A DNA stretch of 7,428 bases, taken from assembly GCA_018657655.1 (NCBI GenBank), contig JABHWQ010000374.1, positions 1-7,428 on the forward strand, in the 5' to 3' direction. This DNA comes from Chloroflexota bacterium. GTDB lineage: Bacteria; Chloroflexota; Dehalococcoidia; SZUA-161; SpSt-899. Below, in pieces: positions 5,696-7,428 of this stretch; the first letter of the stretch is position 1; each line of letters starts with the position of its first letter. Both the position numbers and the translations under genes were made by a program. A model generated the notes under the pieces. The model searched no databases, was not told where the DNA came from, and saw only the letters and a program-made list of their open reading frames with translations.

Positions 5696-6505
5696 ATGAT
5701 AGTAATTGGTGAGAAGATCAATGCATCCAACAAGTCCGTTGGACAGGCAATCGCTGATAAGAACATAGAATTCCTGCAGAACCTGGCCAAAGCACAGGCG
5801 GAAGCAGGAGCCGACTATATAGACGCCAATGCCGGAGTGGGACAGGACGCGCGTGATAACGCTACGGCAATTATGGAATGGCTGATCGATGTAGTTCAGC
5901 AGGCAACAGATAAGCCTCTTTGCATCGATAGTGATGATCCCACAGTTGTTGAAGCTGCACTGGGCAAATACAACGGTGAGAAAGTCATGATCAACTCGGT
6001 TAACGCTGAGCCGGATCGGCTTGATTCCATCGGTCGGCTGGCAGCCGACCGGCAAGCATCGCTGGTAGCCCTGGTCATGAAAGAAGGCGGCATACCTCAG
6101 ACTGTCGAAGAGAGGATGGATGCAGCCGAAACGATCATGAACCACCTGACCAGACTGGGAGTAAAAGAGGAACAGGTCTATTTCGATCCGCTCGTACTAC
6201 CGATCTCCGTGGATCAATCTCAGGGATTGGTAACTTTGAATACCATCAAAGCAATCAAAGCTCGGTTCCCATCCGCAAAAACCACCATGGGCTTGAGCAA
6301 CATTTCATACGGATTACCAAATCGCGGCATTATCAATCGATCATTCATGCTCATGTCTATGGCAGTTGGATTGGATTCTGCTATCCTTGATCCATTGGAC
6401 GCCAAAATGATGACTCTGGCAAAAGTTGGAGACATGCTGGTCGGACAAGATCCAGGTTGTAAAAAGTATATCAAGGCTCATCGCAAGGGCCTCTTAATAG
6501 CTTAG
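5696..6505 (+). CDS. Methylcorrinoid:tetrahydrofolate methyltransferase (AcsE/MtgA-like)
   Basis: A 269-residue single-domain pterin-binding TIM barrel of the MeTr/DHPS-like family. It would transfer methyl between a methyl-corrinoid protein and tetrahydrofolate, feeding methyl-THF into the Wood-Ljungdahl pathway or its oxidation, or working in reverse. Pterin-contact and catalytic positions known from Moorella AcsE have clear counterparts: Asp78 in CIDSDDP, Asn100 in MINSVN, Asp164 in YFDPLVLPI and Asn202 in GLSNISYGLPNR. GEKINAS (5-11) and AGADYIDANAG (37-47) are further family motifs. Length matches AcsE and MtgA (about 260-270). Its place between two MttB-family genes matches the MtgA role in glycine betaine demethylation better than the acetogenic AcsE role, whose gene sits with acsBCD. 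A GAGG overlapping the preceding TGA stop lies ten bases before the ATG. It ends in TAG, with a second in-frame stop (TGA) two codons on. Confidence 0.93.
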   Translation: MIVIGEKINASNKSVGQAIADKNIEFLQNLAKAQAEAGADYIDANAGVGQDARDNATAIMEWLIDVVQQATDKPLCIDSDDPTVVEAALGKYNGEKVMINSVNAEPDRLDSIGRLAADRQASLVALVMKEGGIPQTVEERMDAAETIMNHLTRLGVKEEQVYFDPLVLPISVDQSQGLVTLNTIKAIKARFPSAKTTMGLSNISYGLPNRGIINRSFMLMSMAVGLDSAILDPLDAKMMTLAKVGDMLVGQDPGCKKYIKAHRKGLLIA

Positions 6506-6541
6506 ATTTGATGAGTCGGTAATAGAACAAGGAGAGGTAAA

Positions 6542-7428
6542 TTGGCCAGAGAAGGACTTTTAATTAACCAGCCATTGCTTAGGCTATCCCAGGAACAGGT
6601 GGAGCGAATCCATCATGCTTCCATGGAAATCCTGAGCGATCCGGGCCTTATATGTTTTAACAAAAACGCTGCTGAAATATTTCAGAGCAATGGCGCTGAA
6701 GTTTCAACATTAGCCGATTACGATCACCCCGCATGGTTGGTGAAACTTCCGGAACAAATTGTGCTGAAGGCTCTGGATAGCGCGCCCAAAACAGTCAAGC
6801 TTGGCGCCAGAAATCCCGATAACGCCCTGATAATGAACGGGGAAGAGCCGAGAGTGTACTTTATCTCTGGTTCCGAGACCAACATTTGGCTAGACGTTGA
6901 TTTTCCGACTTACACCAAAAAGTCCGATCCGAGTGTAGAAATTCAGGTTCCCGAGTGGAAGCCACGCAGGGGAACCGTCGCAGACCTATGTCAATCTGCT
7001 CATGTTTGCGAGCATTTGGAAACACTGGATGGATACATTCGCACTGTAAACATTCAAGATAAAGATATCACCGAACAGAATAAAGATGTCAACAAGTACT
7101 TTGCTTCTCTGAATAACATGACCAAACACGTCATGGCGGGACTCACGTCACTCGATCAGATCGATAACGTGGTGAATATGGCCCAAATAATTGCGGGAGG
7201 AGAGGAACAACTCAAGGAAAATCCTATAATCTCGTTTATCACTTGCCTAGTCAAGAGCCCACTTCAATTTGTTGACGATACAACTGACACTTTCATTGAA
7301 ATCTGTAAACGCGGATTGCCCATTGTTGTATCCTCAGCACCTCAGGCTGGAAGTACGGCTCCTATCAAAGAAGTGGGTATTCTGGCACAAATTAATGCCG
7401 AGGTTCTGGCCGGTATTACTTTGGGACA
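6542..7428 (+). CDS. Second MttB-family methyltransferase, 3' end outside window
   Basis: The first 295 residues of a second MttB-superfamily protein, open to the window edge with no in-frame TAG. Its start is TTG at 6542, supported by GGAGAGG (6531-6537) four bases upstream and by an N-terminus that lines up with the first paralogue (REGLLINQPLLRLSQEQVERIHHASMEIL). Shared landmarks include NNMTKHVMAG (191-200), IIAGGEEQLKENPIIS (216-231) and QAGSTAPIKEVGIL (268-281). It differs clearly from the first copy. Between the shared RVY (104-106) and TVADL (145-149) it has 38 residues where the first copy has 21, an insertion of 17 that holds FPTYTKKSDPSVEIQVPEWKP (about 121-141). The two are therefore old paralogues, probably with different substrates or partners, not a recent duplication. 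It begins 36 bases after the MtgA-like gene. Substrate is unknown, and part of the C-terminal half is missing. Confidence 0.9.
   Translation, partial: MAREGLLINQPLLRLSQEQVERIHHASMEILSDPGLICFNKNAAEIFQSNGAEVSTLADYDHPAWLVKLPEQIVLKALDSAPKTVKLGARNPDNALIMNGEEPRVYFISGSETNIWLDVDFPTYTKKSDPSVEIQVPEWKPRRGTVADLCQSAHVCEHLETLDGYIRTVNIQDKDITEQNKDVNKYFASLNNMTKHVMAGLTSLDQIDNVVNMAQIIAGGEEQLKENPIISFITCLVKSPLQFVDDTTDTFIEICKRGLPIVVSSAPQAGSTAPIKEVGILAQINAEVLAGITLG

Noticed and set aside
4250..7428. Pyrrolysine (amber readthrough) in the MttB-family genes
   Set aside because: Neither gene has an in-frame TAG. prmC and the MtgA-like gene end in TAG with further in-frame stops within a few codons, and RF1 is encoded here, so TAG acts as a stop.
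1..7428. CRISPR array, tRNA or rRNA genes
   Set aside because: No regularly spaced direct repeats, no tRNA-like cloverleaf and no rRNA-like sequence were seen on either strand.

Overview
The window looks like a chromosomal segment of an anaerobic bacterium with methyl-corrinoid (Wood-Ljungdahl-type) one-carbon metabolism. The evidence is a cluster for cobalamin-dependent methyl transfer to tetrahydrofolate, next to the housekeeping pair prfA-prmC. Base composition is moderate and Shine-Dalgarno sites are purine-rich. A Dehalococcoidia-like Chloroflexota is my best guess, with an anaerobic Firmicute as the alternative. This is inference from gene content and the NLPY form of the PrmC motif; no marker here fixes the phylum.

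Left end (1 to about 870): a decayed IS4-family transposase on the + strand. It enters from outside the window, carries two in-frame stops (46-48 and 67-69), keeps its DDE residues, and loses its C-terminus near position 702. A strong hairpin (716-749) follows. Next comes a textbook intrinsic terminator (820-843) oriented for the minus-strand genes.

Middle (871-3129, minus strand): prfA (release factor 1) and prmC (the methyltransferase that modifies its GGQ glutamine) overlap by four bases (ATGA). A stand-alone 73-residue biotinyl carrier domain follows 97 bases downstream. The unit probably ends at the 820-843 terminator.

Divergent intergenic region (3130-3559, 430 bp, no credible gene): an 11-bp perfect inverted repeat brackets a consensus TATAAT for prfA. 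A good extended -10 promoter (TGGACA-N17-TAGAAT) faces the other way. From that promoter to the first + strand gene lies a predicted leader of about 320 nt. It has several hairpins and ends in two mutually exclusive ones, the second of which overlaps the Shine-Dalgarno site. I match it to no known riboswitch.

Right half (3560-7428, + strand): four closely spaced co-directional genes. They encode a MetH-activation-domain-like protein with a C-terminal Cys cluster, a non-pyrrolysine MttB-family methyltransferase, an AcsE/MtgA-like methylcorrinoid:tetrahydrofolate methyltransferase, and a second, divergent MttB-family protein starting at TTG and cut by the window end. The likely flow is: a methylated amine or betaine gives its methyl group to a corrinoid protein through an MttB enzyme, the MtgA-like enzyme passes it to tetrahydrofolate, and the first gene may help keep the corrinoid reduced. 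The corrinoid protein itself is not in the window and may lie downstream.
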